Below are positions 8,854-17,382 of a stretch of DNA of 64,000 nucleotides, piece by piece (positions within the stretch are counted from its first letter, which is position 1; each line of letters starts with the position of its first letter). A program made the position numbers and the translations under genes. The notes beneath the pieces are model-generated. The model was not told where the DNA came from. It did no database searches and worked only from the letters and a program-made list of their open reading frames with translations. Source of the stretch: Hymenobacter polaris (GTDB lineage: Bacteria; Bacteroidota; Bacteroidia; Cytophagales; Hymenobacteraceae). The stretch is taken from NCBI RefSeq assembly GCF_012927305.1, contig NZ_JABBGH010000001.1, positions 620,001 to 684,000 on the forward strand. The letters run 5' to 3'.

Positions 8854-9450
8854 TTGAAAACCATCCTGAAGCTCAAGCTCAATACCGACCCGCGCTGGGT
8901 GGATATTGCCAGCAAAAACCTGGAGGAAATCCTGGTAGACCACGCCTACTGCGAGCAGAAAGCGGCCAGCACCGGCATTTCGCTCATCGTGCACTACCCC
9001 GAAAAGGAGCGCCTGGTAGACGAGCTAACCGCGCTGGTAGCCGAGGAGTGGGAGCACTTTGAGCGCGTGGTGAAGGAGCTACGCAAGCGCAACCTGCCCC
9101 TGGGCCGCCCCCGGCGCGACGAGTACGTGGTGCAGCTGATGGCCCACGTGCGCAAGGGCGGCCCCCGCGAGCGCCAGCTCATGGACCAGCTGCTGGTGTC
9201 GTCGCTCATTGAGGCGCGCTCCTGCGAGCGCTTCAAGCTGCTGTGGCTGCACCTGCAAGACCGCGACCCCGAGCTAAGTCAGTTTTACTACGAGCTGATG
9301 GCCAGCGAGGCCGGCCACTTCGTGAGCTACGTGGACCTGGCCAAGGAGTACTGCGACCCCGCCGAGGTAGATGCCCGCCTACAGGAGCTGCTGAAGCTGG
9401 AGGGCGAGATAATCGTGAGCCTGCCCGTGCGCGACGACCGGATGCACTAG
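8854..9450 (+). CDS. miaE: tRNA-(ms2io6A) hydroxylase MiaE
   Basis: A 198-aa non-haem di-iron monooxygenase that hydroxylates the isopentenyl group of ms2i6A37 in tRNA. The di-iron ligand pattern of the ferritin-like fold is visible: EEWEHFERV (about residues 65-73), SLIEARSCERFK (about 116-127) and ASEAGHFVSY (about 150-159). The protein begins MKTILKLKLNTDPRW. The start codon must be TTG (8854-8856), because no in-frame ATG or GTG precedes the conserved N-terminus and the inverted repeat ends at 8852. Any leader is therefore repeat-derived. It acts downstream of MiaB. Confidence 0.92.
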   Translation: MKTILKLKLNTDPRWVDIASKNLEEILVDHAYCEQKAASTGISLIVHYPEKERLVDELTALVAEEWEHFERVVKELRKRNLPLGRPRRDEYVVQLMAHVRKGGPRERQLMDQLLVSSLIEARSCERFKLLWLHLQDRDPELSQFYYELMASEAGHFVSYVDLAKEYCDPAEVDARLQELLKLEGEIIVSLPVRDDRMH

Positions 9451-9564
9451 AGGAGCAGCGTAGCAACCACAACTAGGGCGCCAAGCTCGGCTGCTGGTTG
9501 TATATCCTGCTAATTACAAGATCATTATTAAGTGTTTTGGTTCGGTTAACAGCGTGCGCCGTCG

Positions 9565-9572
9565 TAGCTTTG
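9565..9572 (+). promoter_or_regulatory. -7 box upstream of the Wzi-like gene
   Basis: TAGCTTTG matches TAnnTTTG exactly. A TTG at 9537-9539 lies 25 bp upstream, a little farther than the usual 19-21 bp. The leader to the ATG would be about 130 bp. Confidence 0.45.
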
Positions 9573-9705
9573 TAGCTCATCAACTGTTGCCACTTGCCAC
9601 TTGCGGACCTACTTATCAGCAGCTGGCCTTGCGTATACCGGCTGCGCGTGGTAAATAGGGTCATATTCAGGGTGATACGCAGCACGCCGCCTGACTGAAA
9701 CGCTT

Positions 9706-11181
9706 ATGAGGATTCTTTTACTTGTGGTGGTGGGTTGCCTACTGGTTGCCCACTCGGCGGCGGCGCAATTCGCCGATTCTTTGCAGCTGGCCGCGGGCGT
9801 TGTGGGCACTGCGGCCACCAAGGGTTACCAGCCCCTCTGGATAATTGCCAATCGCTACGGCACTATTTCCGACCAACAGGTTGACGCCGCCGTGTACCTG
9901 CGCGTTAGCAACCAGCACGTCTTTGCCAAAAAGCAGCCCGCCGAAACCCCAGGCCAAGTGCGTAAGCCGGGTTTTTACGTGGGGTACGGGGCCGCGCTCT
10001 ACAACAACAATCACCTCGGCAGCACCTTCCTAAACCAAGGCTACGTGCAGGCCGGCTACCGCACCTGGCAGCTGCGGGCGGGGCGCCAGCGGGAGTACAC
10101 GGGCGAAATTGACCAATCGCTCTCCAGCGGCTCCTTCGGTATCAGCGGCAACGCGCTGCCAATTCCCAAGATTACCCTGGCCGTGACGGACTATACGCCC
10201 ATCCCCTTTACGCACGGCTGGGTGCAGTTCAAGGGGCAATTTGCGCACGGCTGGCTGGGTGATGCGGAGGGCATTACGAACGTATTTCTGCACCAAAAAT
10301 CGCTGTACCTGCGCGTGGGCAAGGAGCGCTGGAGCTTCTACGGCGGCCTGACGCACTTCGCCCAGTGGGGCGGCACCTTCCCGTCGGGGCGGGCCCCCAG
10401 CCGTTTCAGCGACTACCTGCGCATTGTGGCGGGGGCGAGCGGCAACGATGCCGACCCCGTTTACCACCAGGGCCCGATTGATATTGACAATGCGGTGGGC
10501 AACCACCTGCTTATTCCCGATTTCGGCGTCACCTTCCGTAAAAACAATTCCACCTTCCGGCTCTACACGCAGACTATCTTCGACAAGGGCGTGGGCGACA
10601 GTGCCAACGCTAGCCAGCGGGACCGGCTCGCGGGCCTGAAAATCTTGTGGCGTGACCGGCTGGTGGGTTTCAGCTGGGAAACCAGCCGCCGCTCGCTGCT
10701 GCAGAAGGTGCTGGTTGAGGGCATCTACACCAAGTACCAGGGCGGCCCCGTCATCTATCAGGGCCGCGATAACTACTACAACAACGGCACCTACATCATG
10801 GGCTGGCAGTACCAGGGCCGCATCATTGGCACGCCGTTGTTCATCAACCGGGCGGCGGCCGAAAACTACGGCTTCGACCTGAACGCCAATGCTATCAGCG
10901 GCTGGAATATTATCAGCAACCGCCTTATTGGGGTGCACCTAGGGGCCAAGGGCAACTTGAGCGAGCGCCTGACCTACCGGCTGCTAGCTACGCACGTGCT
11001 GCACTACGGCAACTATTATAACACCGCCTACTTCACGCCGGCCAAAAACCAAACCCATCTGCTACTAGAGCTGCCCTACCGCTTCCCACACTTTGCGCTT
11101 GCCGTGGCCGCCGCGAGCGACTTCGGCGATTTGTCGAATAACGCGGCCGGTATGCTGCGCTGCGAATGGTTTTTGCGCTAA
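9706..11181 (+). CDS. Capsule assembly Wzi family outer-membrane protein
   Basis: A 491-aa protein with a clear signal peptide (residues 1-20, ending SAAAQ). It is beta-barrel-like throughout, with an aromatic- and Gly-rich alternating pattern, and ends in MLRCEWFLR. The segments TKGYQPLWIIANRYG, GRQREYTGEIDQSLSSGSF and WVQFKGQFAHGWLGD are typical of the Bacteroidota Wzi family (PF14052 type), related to the E. coli outer-membrane lectin that retains capsule. No capsule biosynthesis genes lie nearby, so its polysaccharide partner must be encoded elsewhere. Monocistronic by layout. Confidence 0.88.
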   Translation: MRILLLVVVGCLLVAHSAAAQFADSLQLAAGVVGTAATKGYQPLWIIANRYGTISDQQVDAAVYLRVSNQHVFAKKQPAETPGQVRKPGFYVGYGAALYNNNHLGSTFLNQGYVQAGYRTWQLRAGRQREYTGEIDQSLSSGSFGISGNALPIPKITLAVTDYTPIPFTHGWVQFKGQFAHGWLGDAEGITNVFLHQKSLYLRVGKERWSFYGGLTHFAQWGGTFPSGRAPSRFSDYLRIVAGASGNDADPVYHQGPIDIDNAVGNHLLIPDFGVTFRKNNSTFRLYTQTIFDKGVGDSANASQRDRLAGLKILWRDRLVGFSWETSRRSLLQKVLVEGIYTKYQGGPVIYQGRDNYYNNGTYIMGWQYQGRIIGTPLFINRAAAENYGFDLNANAISGWNIISNRLIGVHLGAKGNLSERLTYRLLATHVLHYGNYYNTAYFTPAKNQTHLLLELPYRFPHFALAVAAASDFGDLSNNAAGMLRCEWFLR

Positions 11182-11497
11182 TAAAACAGGGAAAGGGGCC
11201 TAGGTGGTAGCTGCGGTAAGCTTTTCCGGGAAATTATTCCTCCTCATAGTTGGAAGCCCGCCCGTAGTTGCCTGCCGCCCGCCTCACTCGTTTGGCGATA
11301 GGCAGGGGCCCGCTGCGTACCCCCCGCGCTTTGCACCACCCACTTCGGGAAGAGTATAGGAGGGCCAGCAAGCTGAAGGAGTACTTTTGCAGGCGGGCCA
11401 GCACCGCCGGCCCTAGGCCCCGTCGGCACCTGCTGAAAGCCCTAGAACCGGCGGTGCTGGCCCGCCTGCAAATTGAGGACAAAATAGAAGTTAGTTA
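11182..11497. repeat. Intergenic gap with a 22-bp inverted repeat
   Basis: Positions 11389-11410 and 11448-11469 are perfect inverted copies (GCAGGCGGGCC..., loop with CCTAGG and CCTAGA). The hairpin ends 28 bp before tsaE. Short open frames on both strands across the hairpin encode near-identical peptides because of the symmetry and are not genes. Nothing else is recognisable in this 316-bp gap. Confidence 0.75.
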
Positions 11498-11926
11498 ATG
11501 GAAATTCCTATTCCGAGCCTCGCGGCTGTGCCCGAGGCGGCCCAACAGCTAGCGGCGGCCATTGCTGCGAGCGGGCAGTCGGTGGTGGCGCTGGAGGGCG
11601 AGATGGGGGCCGGCAAAACCACGCTCGTCCGGGCGCTGTGCGCCACCCTAGGGGTGCTGGACGACGTGAGCAGCCCGACCTTCGCCCTCATCAACGAGTA
11701 CCGCGACGGGCTGGGCCGGCCGGTGTACCATTTCGACTGCTACCGCCTCGACTCGGCCGAGGAGGGCGCCCGGCTGGGCCTGGCCGAATACTTCGATTCG
11801 GGGTATCTTTGCCTAGTGGAGTGGCCCGCCCGCGTGGCAGAATTATTGCCGCCCCAACTAGTACGCGTGGAGCTGACCGTGACCGGTCCGGAATCAAGAC
11901 AATTAGTAATTAACAATGAACAGTGA
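11498..11926 (+). CDS. tsaE: TsaE, ATPase of the tRNA t6A synthesis complex
   Basis: A 142-aa P-loop ATPase that works with TsaB, TsaC and TsaD in making N6-threonylcarbamoyladenosine at A37 of ANN-decoding tRNAs. The Walker A motif is GEMGAGKTT at residues 34-42. It is followed by SSPTFALINEY, HFDCYRLDS and LCLVEWPARV, all family signatures. The length is normal. It lies 65 bp before the alanine-dehydrogenase-like gene, an adjacency common in Bacteroidota. The gap between them is an AT-rich run of repeated attaac/gagcaat words (about 11900-11985) with some self-complementarity. Confidence 0.94.
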   Translation: MEIPIPSLAAVPEAAQQLAAAIAASGQSVVALEGEMGAGKTTLVRALCATLGVLDDVSSPTFALINEYRDGLGRPVYHFDCYRLDSAEEGARLGLAEYFDSGYLCLVEWPARVAELLPPQLVRVELTVTGPESRQLVINNEQ

Positions 11927-11991
11927 GCAATAGACAGTGAGCTACGGGCAGCAATCGCTCCTGGCTCCTTGTTAATTGCTCATTATCCCTT

Positions 11992-13218
11992 ATGGCCGAA
12001 CAGCTACCCACCGGCTTCGGTGCCCTGGCCACGGGCCGCGCCTACATCACCCAGGAGTCGATGCTGGCGGTGGAAACCCGTAAGCGCCGCCTCTTCATCG
12101 GGCTGCCTAAAGAGTCGTCGCTGCAAGAAAACCGCCTAGGCCTCACGCCCGAAGCCGTGCAGCACTTGGTAGGGGAGGGCCACGAAGTAGTGCTGGAAAG
12201 CGGCGCCGGCGAGCCCAGCAAGTACTCCGACCACGCCTACTCCGAGGCCGGCGCCAGCATTGCCTACTCGACCGAGGAGGTATACAAGGCCGACATCATC
12301 CTGAAAGTGGCGCCGCCCATGCTCACCGAAATTGAGCTGATGCACCCCAATCAGACCCTGATTTCGGCGCTGCAAATGGGCACGCTCACGCCGGAGTTCA
12401 TTGCCGCGCTAGCCCGCAAGAAGGTGAACGCCATTGGCTTTGAGCTGATAAAAGACCCGAGTGGCGCCCGCCCCGTGGTGCGCGCCATGAGCGAAATCGC
12501 GGGCTCGACGGTGATGCTGGTGGCGGCCGAGTACCTGGCCCGTTCCAACGAGGGCAAGGGCATTATTCTGGGCGGCATTACGGGCGTGCCGCCCTCGCAG
12601 GTGGTGATACTAGGAGCCGGCACGGTGGCTGAGTACGCCGCCCGCGCCGCCCTAGGCCTCGGGGCCGAGGTCCGGGTGTTCGACAACCACCTCTACAAGC
12701 TGCGCCGCCTCAAGCACAACCTGGGTGCCCAGATTTATACCAGCACCCTCGATACGTTTGCCCTAGGGCAGCAAATCCGGCGCGCCGACGTGGTTATCGG
12801 CGCCCTGGCTGTGGAGGAGGGGCGCATCCCGTTTATGGTGCCCGAAGACATGATTTCGAGCATGGCCGCCGGCTCCATCATCATCGACGTGAGCATCGAC
12901 CAGGGCGGCTGCTTTGAAACCAGCGAAATCACCAGCCACAACCGCCCGGTATTCCGCAAGTACGACGTAGTGCACTACTGCGTGCCCAATATTGCCTCCA
13001 GGGTGCCGCGCACGGCCACCAACGCGCTGAGCAACATCTTCACGCCCATTCTGCAGGAAATCAGCCAGCAGGGCGGCATCAACGAAACGTTGTTTACCAA
13101 CGAGCACTTCCGCTCGGGCGTTTACATCTATAAGGGCTCGCTCACTAACGCCGCCATCGCCAAGAAATTTAACCTGCGCTACAAGGAGTTGGGGCTGCTG
13201 ATTGCGGTGCGGAACTAA
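11992..13218 (+). CDS. Alanine dehydrogenase-like protein (AlaDh/PNT family)
   Basis: A 408-aa protein of the alanine dehydrogenase/pyridine-nucleotide transhydrogenase family. The N-terminal AlaDh/PNT domain begins about residue 35 (GLPKESSLQENRLGLTPEAV). The NAD-binding Rossmann motif is VVILGAGTVAEYAA (about residues 204-217). GGITGVPPSQ and DQGGCFETS are also family motifs. The usual product call is NAD-dependent alanine dehydrogenase (alanine to pyruvate plus ammonia). However, where mycobacterial Ald has its catalytic His96, this protein reads SALQMGTL, with Gln. The about 35-residue N-terminal extension is a Bacteroidota trait. Substrate is therefore less certain than the family. Confidence 0.8.
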   Translation: MAEQLPTGFGALATGRAYITQESMLAVETRKRRLFIGLPKESSLQENRLGLTPEAVQHLVGEGHEVVLESGAGEPSKYSDHAYSEAGASIAYSTEEVYKADIILKVAPPMLTEIELMHPNQTLISALQMGTLTPEFIAALARKKVNAIGFELIKDPSGARPVVRAMSEIAGSTVMLVAAEYLARSNEGKGIILGGITGVPPSQVVILGAGTVAEYAARAALGLGAEVRVFDNHLYKLRRLKHNLGAQIYTSTLDTFALGQQIRRADVVIGALAVEEGRIPFMVPEDMISSMAAGSIIIDVSIDQGGCFETSEITSHNRPVFRKYDVVHYCVPNIASRVPRTATNALSNIFTPILQEISQQGGINETLFTNEHFRSGVYIYKGSLTNAAIAKKFNLRYKELGLLIAVRN

Positions 13219-13287
13219 GGAAAATGCCACGCAAAACTAACAGCGCAGCACTAGCAACCTGTGCAAAGCAGGCCTAAACGGCATCTA

Positions 13288-14040
13288 ATGACTATGACGA
13301 AGCTCGTTTTAGCATTGCTGTTCATGGCCTGGCTACGGCAGCCAGCCTACGGCCAACGCCCGGATACGCCAGCGGCCTACCTAAGCCGAATGCAGCCCAT
13401 TGTGGAGTCAGAAAGCCTAGGCAGTCGCTTGGCCCAGCGGCTGGATAGCTTGCAAGCAGCGTGTATTCCGTCGAGAAGTTACGCAAATGTTCTTTTTAAT
13501 CGAGCTATCGACGTAGGGTTTACGCAGCGCCGCTTAGAAGTGAGCCTAAATTTTTACCGATTTCAAGTCGACCTTCTATGCCGCAACGATACCATCTTTT
13601 CGCGCACTATCGCGTCACAGGATGATGCGCAGTGTGCTTATCGCTGGTACAACCAAGCGGTAATCGGGCAGTTCTTGCGGCAGCGCAACCAGCTGTATAA
13701 GGTGGAGAAAACAGCCAACGAGCTACTTGCCGAATTGGCTACTCCCAGCACGTATGCCTTCAACTGCGGCGATGGGGCACCCCCAACCGCGGAAGGCGTG
13801 GCCATTGAGCGATTGGTGGCCAAGCATAAAACTGCGCCGCTACTGGCGATGCTAACTAGTTTCAACTGCGAAACCCAGGCTTTTGGCGTCGCCGGACTAC
13901 AGCGGTTGCAGCAGCGCGGCTACCGGCTGTCGCCGGCTACGCAAGAATTGATAGCGCATGTCGTAAACAGAAACGCGGAGTTGGTCACCTGTTCGGGCTG
14001 CTTATCGGGGCTTATAGAAAAGATATATCCGTTGCATTAG
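13288..14040 (+). CDS. Secreted protein of unknown function
   Basis: A 250-aa protein that I do not recognise. The ATG at 13288 (or 13294) gives a signal peptide MTKLVLALLFMAWLRQPAYGQ. A GTG 27 bp farther upstream would put charged residues ahead of the signal peptide and is less likely. The mature part is mostly helical with six to seven scattered Cys (for example FQVDLLCRND, AFNCGDG, TSFNCET, and CSGC near the C-terminus). These could form disulphides in the periplasm. The base composition is lower in GC than the flanking genes, hinting at later acquisition. It stands alone between ald and a convergent flavin reductase gene. Confidence 0.6.
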   Translation: MTMTKLVLALLFMAWLRQPAYGQRPDTPAAYLSRMQPIVESESLGSRLAQRLDSLQAACIPSRSYANVLFNRAIDVGFTQRRLEVSLNFYRFQVDLLCRNDTIFSRTIASQDDAQCAYRWYNQAVIGQFLRQRNQLYKVEKTANELLAELATPSTYAFNCGDGAPPTAEGVAIERLVAKHKTAPLLAMLTSFNCETQAFGVAGLQRLQQRGYRLSPATQELIAHVVNRNAELVTCSGCLSGLIEKIYPLH

Positions 14041-14070
14041 CAAGCAAACTACAAGCAACAGTATATCCCA

Positions 14071-14985
14071 CTATTTCACCAGCAGCACCCGCCAGGCCTC
14101 TGCCACGCGGCCCTCGCCCAGCCACTGCTGGGCCAACTGGGCTAGCTGCCGCCGCTGCTCGGCGGGCTCAGCGTGGTACTTGTTGAGTAAGTAAGCTGCC
14201 ATCGGCTCCTGGCGGATTTCCTCGATTTGAGCAGGGGTGGGCAGCGCCTCGGCTTCCACGTTGGCGAGCTTAGCCAGGTCGTTGCCAGTGAGCACGCTGC
14301 TTTCGCGGATGTGGGCGGGGAGCGCGTCGAAGCCGATGCCGAGGCGGCGGTTGGGGCGCGATACAGTGAACAGGTTTTCGGGGCGTAGGCGGCTGTACCA
14401 GTCGCCACCCAGGCGCGACACGGCCTCAAACTTGTGCGGGTCGATGCCGGGCCGGCCAGCCAGCAGAATGTCCTCGCGGAAATGGCCGCGCAGCACCCGG
14501 CACACCACCAAATTGCCGTGGCCGGGCCCGTCGCCGAGGACAATAACCTGCTCGACGGCGCACTCGAAGGCTACCGGGCACTCGGCCACCCTAGGGGGGC
14601 GCACCTCGGCCGAGGCCGCCTCAGTGAGGCCCGCCTTGCCAAACTCGCTCACGCCCCTAGGGTACTCGGCGCTGGCCAGCGAAAGCTGCTCTACCAGCGG
14701 GTAGTCGCAGAGGTTGACGACCACCTCGGGCACGGCGCGCACGTTCAGCAGGGTATCTTTTTCGGAGTTATCGCGCCCGCGGCTAGTGGGCGAAAACACC
14801 AGAATGGGCGGGCTCTGGCTGAAGACGTTGAAGAAGCTGAACGGGCTGAGATTGACTTGCCCCTCGGCGGAAATGGTGCTAATGAAAGCAATGGGCCGGG
14901 GCGCCACCGCACCGATAAGAAACTGGTAGAAGTCGACGGCCGACAAGTCGGCCGGGGCAATAGTGCGGAACGCGGGCGCGGGCAT
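14071..14985 (-). CDS. Flavin reductase family protein
   Basis: A 304-aa protein. Residues about 12-190 form a flavin reductase-like FMN-binding split barrel: GAVAPRPIAFISTIS, NLSPFSFFNVFSQSPP and SEKDTLLNVR are typical of the family, as in NADH:FMN oxidoreductases and conserved flavoproteins. The C-terminal about 90 residues form a helical extension of unclear role. It is cytoplasmic, with no signal peptide. It is monocistronic and convergent with the secreted protein at 13.3-14.0 kb. Electron donor and physiological acceptor are unknown. Confidence 0.85.
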   Translation of the reverse strand: MPAPAFRTIAPADLSAVDFYQFLIGAVAPRPIAFISTISAEGQVNLSPFSFFNVFSQSPPILVFSPTSRGRDNSEKDTLLNVRAVPEVVVNLCDYPLVEQLSLASAEYPRGVSEFGKAGLTEAASAEVRPPRVAECPVAFECAVEQVIVLGDGPGHGNLVVCRVLRGHFREDILLAGRPGIDPHKFEAVSRLGGDWYSRLRPENLFTVSRPNRRLGIGFDALPAHIRESSVLTGNDLAKLANVEAEALPTPAQIEEIRQEPMAAYLLNKYHAEPAEQRRQLAQLAQQWLGEGRVAEAWRVLLVK

Positions 14986-15099
14986 GGGGGAGGGGCTTAG
15001 CGGCGCAAAGCTACCCTAGGCCGCCCGGCCCCCACGGCAGCGCGAAGCGGCCTAGGGCTGCCGGCCGGCGCCAAAGCCTGAATCATTGCTAATTAGCTG

Positions 15100-15107
15100 T
15101 AGGTTTG
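15100..15107 (+). promoter_or_regulatory. -7 box upstream of the InsA-like gene
   Basis: TAGGTTTG matches the Bacteroidota -7 consensus TAnnTTTG. It lies 47 bp before the ATG. No TTG is seen at the ideal -33 distance. Confidence 0.5.
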
Positions 15108-15154
15108 CTGAAAAGCTATAGCTTTACAACTCAGCAAGCCTTCTCCTTCACGTT

Positions 15155-15574
15155 ATGGCAAATGTAGCCTGCCCGAAATGCGACTCGAAAGAAGCCACCA
15201 AAAGCGGTATTATTAATGACCGCCAGCGATTTAAGTGTCAAAATTGTGGTTATCACTACACCGTAGCCAAGGTGGGCCGCGAAGTAAACCCTTACTACGT
15301 GGTGAAGGCGCTGCAACTCTACATCGAGGGCGTCAGCTACCGCGAGATTGAGCGCCTGCTGGGCGTGAGCCACGTGAGCGTAATGAATTGGGTAAAGAAG
15401 TACGGCGTGAAGGCGCCGCGGCAAACGGATTACCACCCCACCTATAAGATACTAAATCAAAAGGAGTTAGCTGAATTTTTTCAAAAGTCCGAGAACCTGA
15501 AAGGCGCCGGGCTGGTGGTGACGGAGCTGGGCGATAAGTACATGATGATACGCTGGGAGCGGTTTCGGGACTAG
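15155..15574 (+). CDS. IS1 InsA-like zinc-binding HTH protein, possibly domesticated
   Basis: A 139-aa protein. Residues 1-35 are a transposase-type zinc ribbon (Cys6-x2-Cys9 and Cys28-x2-Cys31), as in InsA of IS1 and IS1595 relatives. Residues about 47-85 form a helix-turn-helix (GVSYREIERLLGVSHVSVMNW), again InsA-like. The C-terminal about 50 residues are not InsB-like, and no DDE domain, terminal inverted repeats or target duplication surrounds the gene. It has its own -7 box. A transcription-factor role, perhaps on the adjacent porin/transporter genes, is a reasonable inference but is not shown. Confidence 0.75.
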   Translation: MANVACPKCDSKEATKSGIINDRQRFKCQNCGYHYTVAKVGREVNPYYVVKALQLYIEGVSYREIERLLGVSHVSVMNWVKKYGVKAPRQTDYHPTYKILNQKELAEFFQKSENLKGAGLVVTELGDKYMMIRWERFRD

Positions 15575-15704
15575 CCAGCTATAGCACTGCGCAAAACTAT
15601 AGCACGGGGGTAGCGCGGGCCTGGGGCGGGTTGCTATTTGGCAGTCCCAAGCCCTAGGCTGCGGGAAATCCATTCTTCTTTCCATCTACATTCCCACCAT
15701 TCGC

Positions 15705-17270
15705 ATGAAGGTTACTCGCTACGTACTGGCCTTAAGTAGCTTGCTGGCTGCCGGCCCCGGTTTGGCGCAAGTGACGCCGCCCGCCCCCAGCGGGCAGGCC
15801 CCACCGCCCGCCGCTCCGGCCCCGCCGCCCACGCCGCCGGCCCCTACCAAACCAGTGCCCTACGGCTCGGGCATGAAGTTCAACCTCTCGCCCGATGGCC
15901 AGAAGTACGTGCGCCTCATGGCCTGGACCCAGGTGTACGTGCGCTATAATGAGAACAACACGGGTACCCTGCGCGGCCCCAACGAGCCCAAAAGCAACCA
16001 GTTCGACTTTGGCCTGCGCCGCTCGCGCATGGTGCTGCTGGCCCAGCTTAGCCCGCGCTTCCTCATTTATACCCACCTGGGCATCAACAACCAGAACGGG
16101 GTGAGCGGCGGCGTGGCGCCTACCACCGACGGCAAGAAGCCCCAGTTCTTCATCCACGAGGCCGTGACCGAGTACAAGGTCAATAAGTACCTTAACCTAG
16201 GGGCCGGCCTGCACTACTACAACGGCATCTCCCGCCTCACCAGCGCCAGCACCACCAGCATCTTGCCGATGGATTTGCCGCTGACCAACTTTCCCACCAT
16301 CGACGCGCTCGACCAGTTTGCGCGCTGGCTGGGAATATATGCCAAGGGCCGCATCGGCAAGTTTGACTACCGCCTGTCGATGAGCGACCCCTTCCTGACC
16401 AACCTGCCCACCAACACCGCCTACGTGGCGGGGGGCGTGCAGACCGGCAACCCCCTAGGGCTGGGCTTCAACACCACCAGCGGCGGGGTCACGACCAACA
16501 CGGGCTTCAACGTGGCGCAGTATAACCCGCAGAACGACAGCCACGTGTACCAGGGCTACTTCAGCTACAGCTTGCTGGATACCGAGCCCAACCTGCTGCC
16601 CTACTACCAGGGCACCTGGCTCGGGGCGAAGCGGGTGCTCAACATCGGCGGCGGCTTTTTGTACAACCAGAACGGCATGTTTTCGCGCGCTAGCAACAGC
16701 ACCGTCAACCTGAGCACCCTGGCCACTGGCACCGACCTCTACGCAGCCGTGCCCACCCAAAAGCACGACATCAAACTATTCGGGGCCGACGTGTTTTACG
16801 ACACGCCGCTCGACACGGCCAAGCGCACGGCGCTGACCTTTTACGGGGTGTACTACAACTACAACTTCGGGCCCAACTACGTGCGCTTCGTGGGGGCCGA
16901 AAACCCCGGCTACGGCACCAACCCTTATCGCGGTAACGCCGTGCCGCAGTCGGGCACCGGCAGCTCGGTATATGGGCAGCTGGGCTTCCTGACGGGCAAG
17001 AACACCCTAGGCAGCAAGGTGCGCCTGCAGCCCTACCTGGCCTACCTCTACAGCGGCTACGACGGCCTGCGCAACCTCGCGGGCGAAAGCCAGGGGTGCA
17101 GCATCTACGACGCGGGCCTCAACTTCCTCATCGATGGCCACAACGCCAAGGTGACGCTCAACTACCGCCTGCGCCCCGACTACAACATCCAGACCATCAA
17201 TGGTGTGGGCGTAGCCACTGACCCCACGCGCCGCTCCGAAATTACGCTGCAAACGCAGGTATTCCTGTAA
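15705..17270 (+). CDS. Outer-membrane porin with proline-rich N-terminus
   Basis: A 521-aa protein. The signal peptide covers residues 1-22 (ending GLAQ). A Pro/Ala-rich linker (about residues 23-50) precedes a barrel whose start (about KFNLSPDGQKYVRLMAWTQVYVRY) resembles OprP/OprO-like porins. It ends EITLQTQVFL with a terminal aromatic residue. It lies about 110 bp upstream of an MHS-family inner-membrane transporter, so the pair could move the same small anionic substrate across both membranes. The substrate itself cannot be read from the sequence. Confidence 0.8.
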   Translation: MKVTRYVLALSSLLAAGPGLAQVTPPAPSGQAPPPAAPAPPPTPPAPTKPVPYGSGMKFNLSPDGQKYVRLMAWTQVYVRYNENNTGTLRGPNEPKSNQFDFGLRRSRMVLLAQLSPRFLIYTHLGINNQNGVSGGVAPTTDGKKPQFFIHEAVTEYKVNKYLNLGAGLHYYNGISRLTSASTTSILPMDLPLTNFPTIDALDQFARWLGIYAKGRIGKFDYRLSMSDPFLTNLPTNTAYVAGGVQTGNPLGLGFNTTSGGVTTNTGFNVAQYNPQNDSHVYQGYFSYSLLDTEPNLLPYYQGTWLGAKRVLNIGGGFLYNQNGMFSRASNSTVNLSTLATGTDLYAAVPTQKHDIKLFGADVFYDTPLDTAKRTALTFYGVYYNYNFGPNYVRFVGAENPGYGTNPYRGNAVPQSGTGSSVYGQLGFLTGKNTLGSKVRLQPYLAYLYSGYDGLRNLAGESQGCSIYDAGLNFLIDGHNAKVTLNYRLRPDYNIQTINGVGVATDPTRRSEITLQTQVFL

Positions 17271-17382
17271 GACTACGTGCCTGCCTGCCACCAATCGATG
17301 CCTGCGCCAGCCTGGTCGCTGGTTGCTAGCAGGTGGGTACCAAGCGTCAAAAACCAGTCACTACTATTCCCACCCAACCTCC

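Noticed and set aside
11234..11498. Short frames on both strands before tsaE
   Set aside because: They look alike on both strands because they cross a 22-bp inverted repeat, and their peptides match nothing I know.
15155..15574. Complete IS1-type insertion sequence
   Set aside because: No InsB or DDE domain, no terminal inverted repeats and no target duplication were found around the InsA-like gene.
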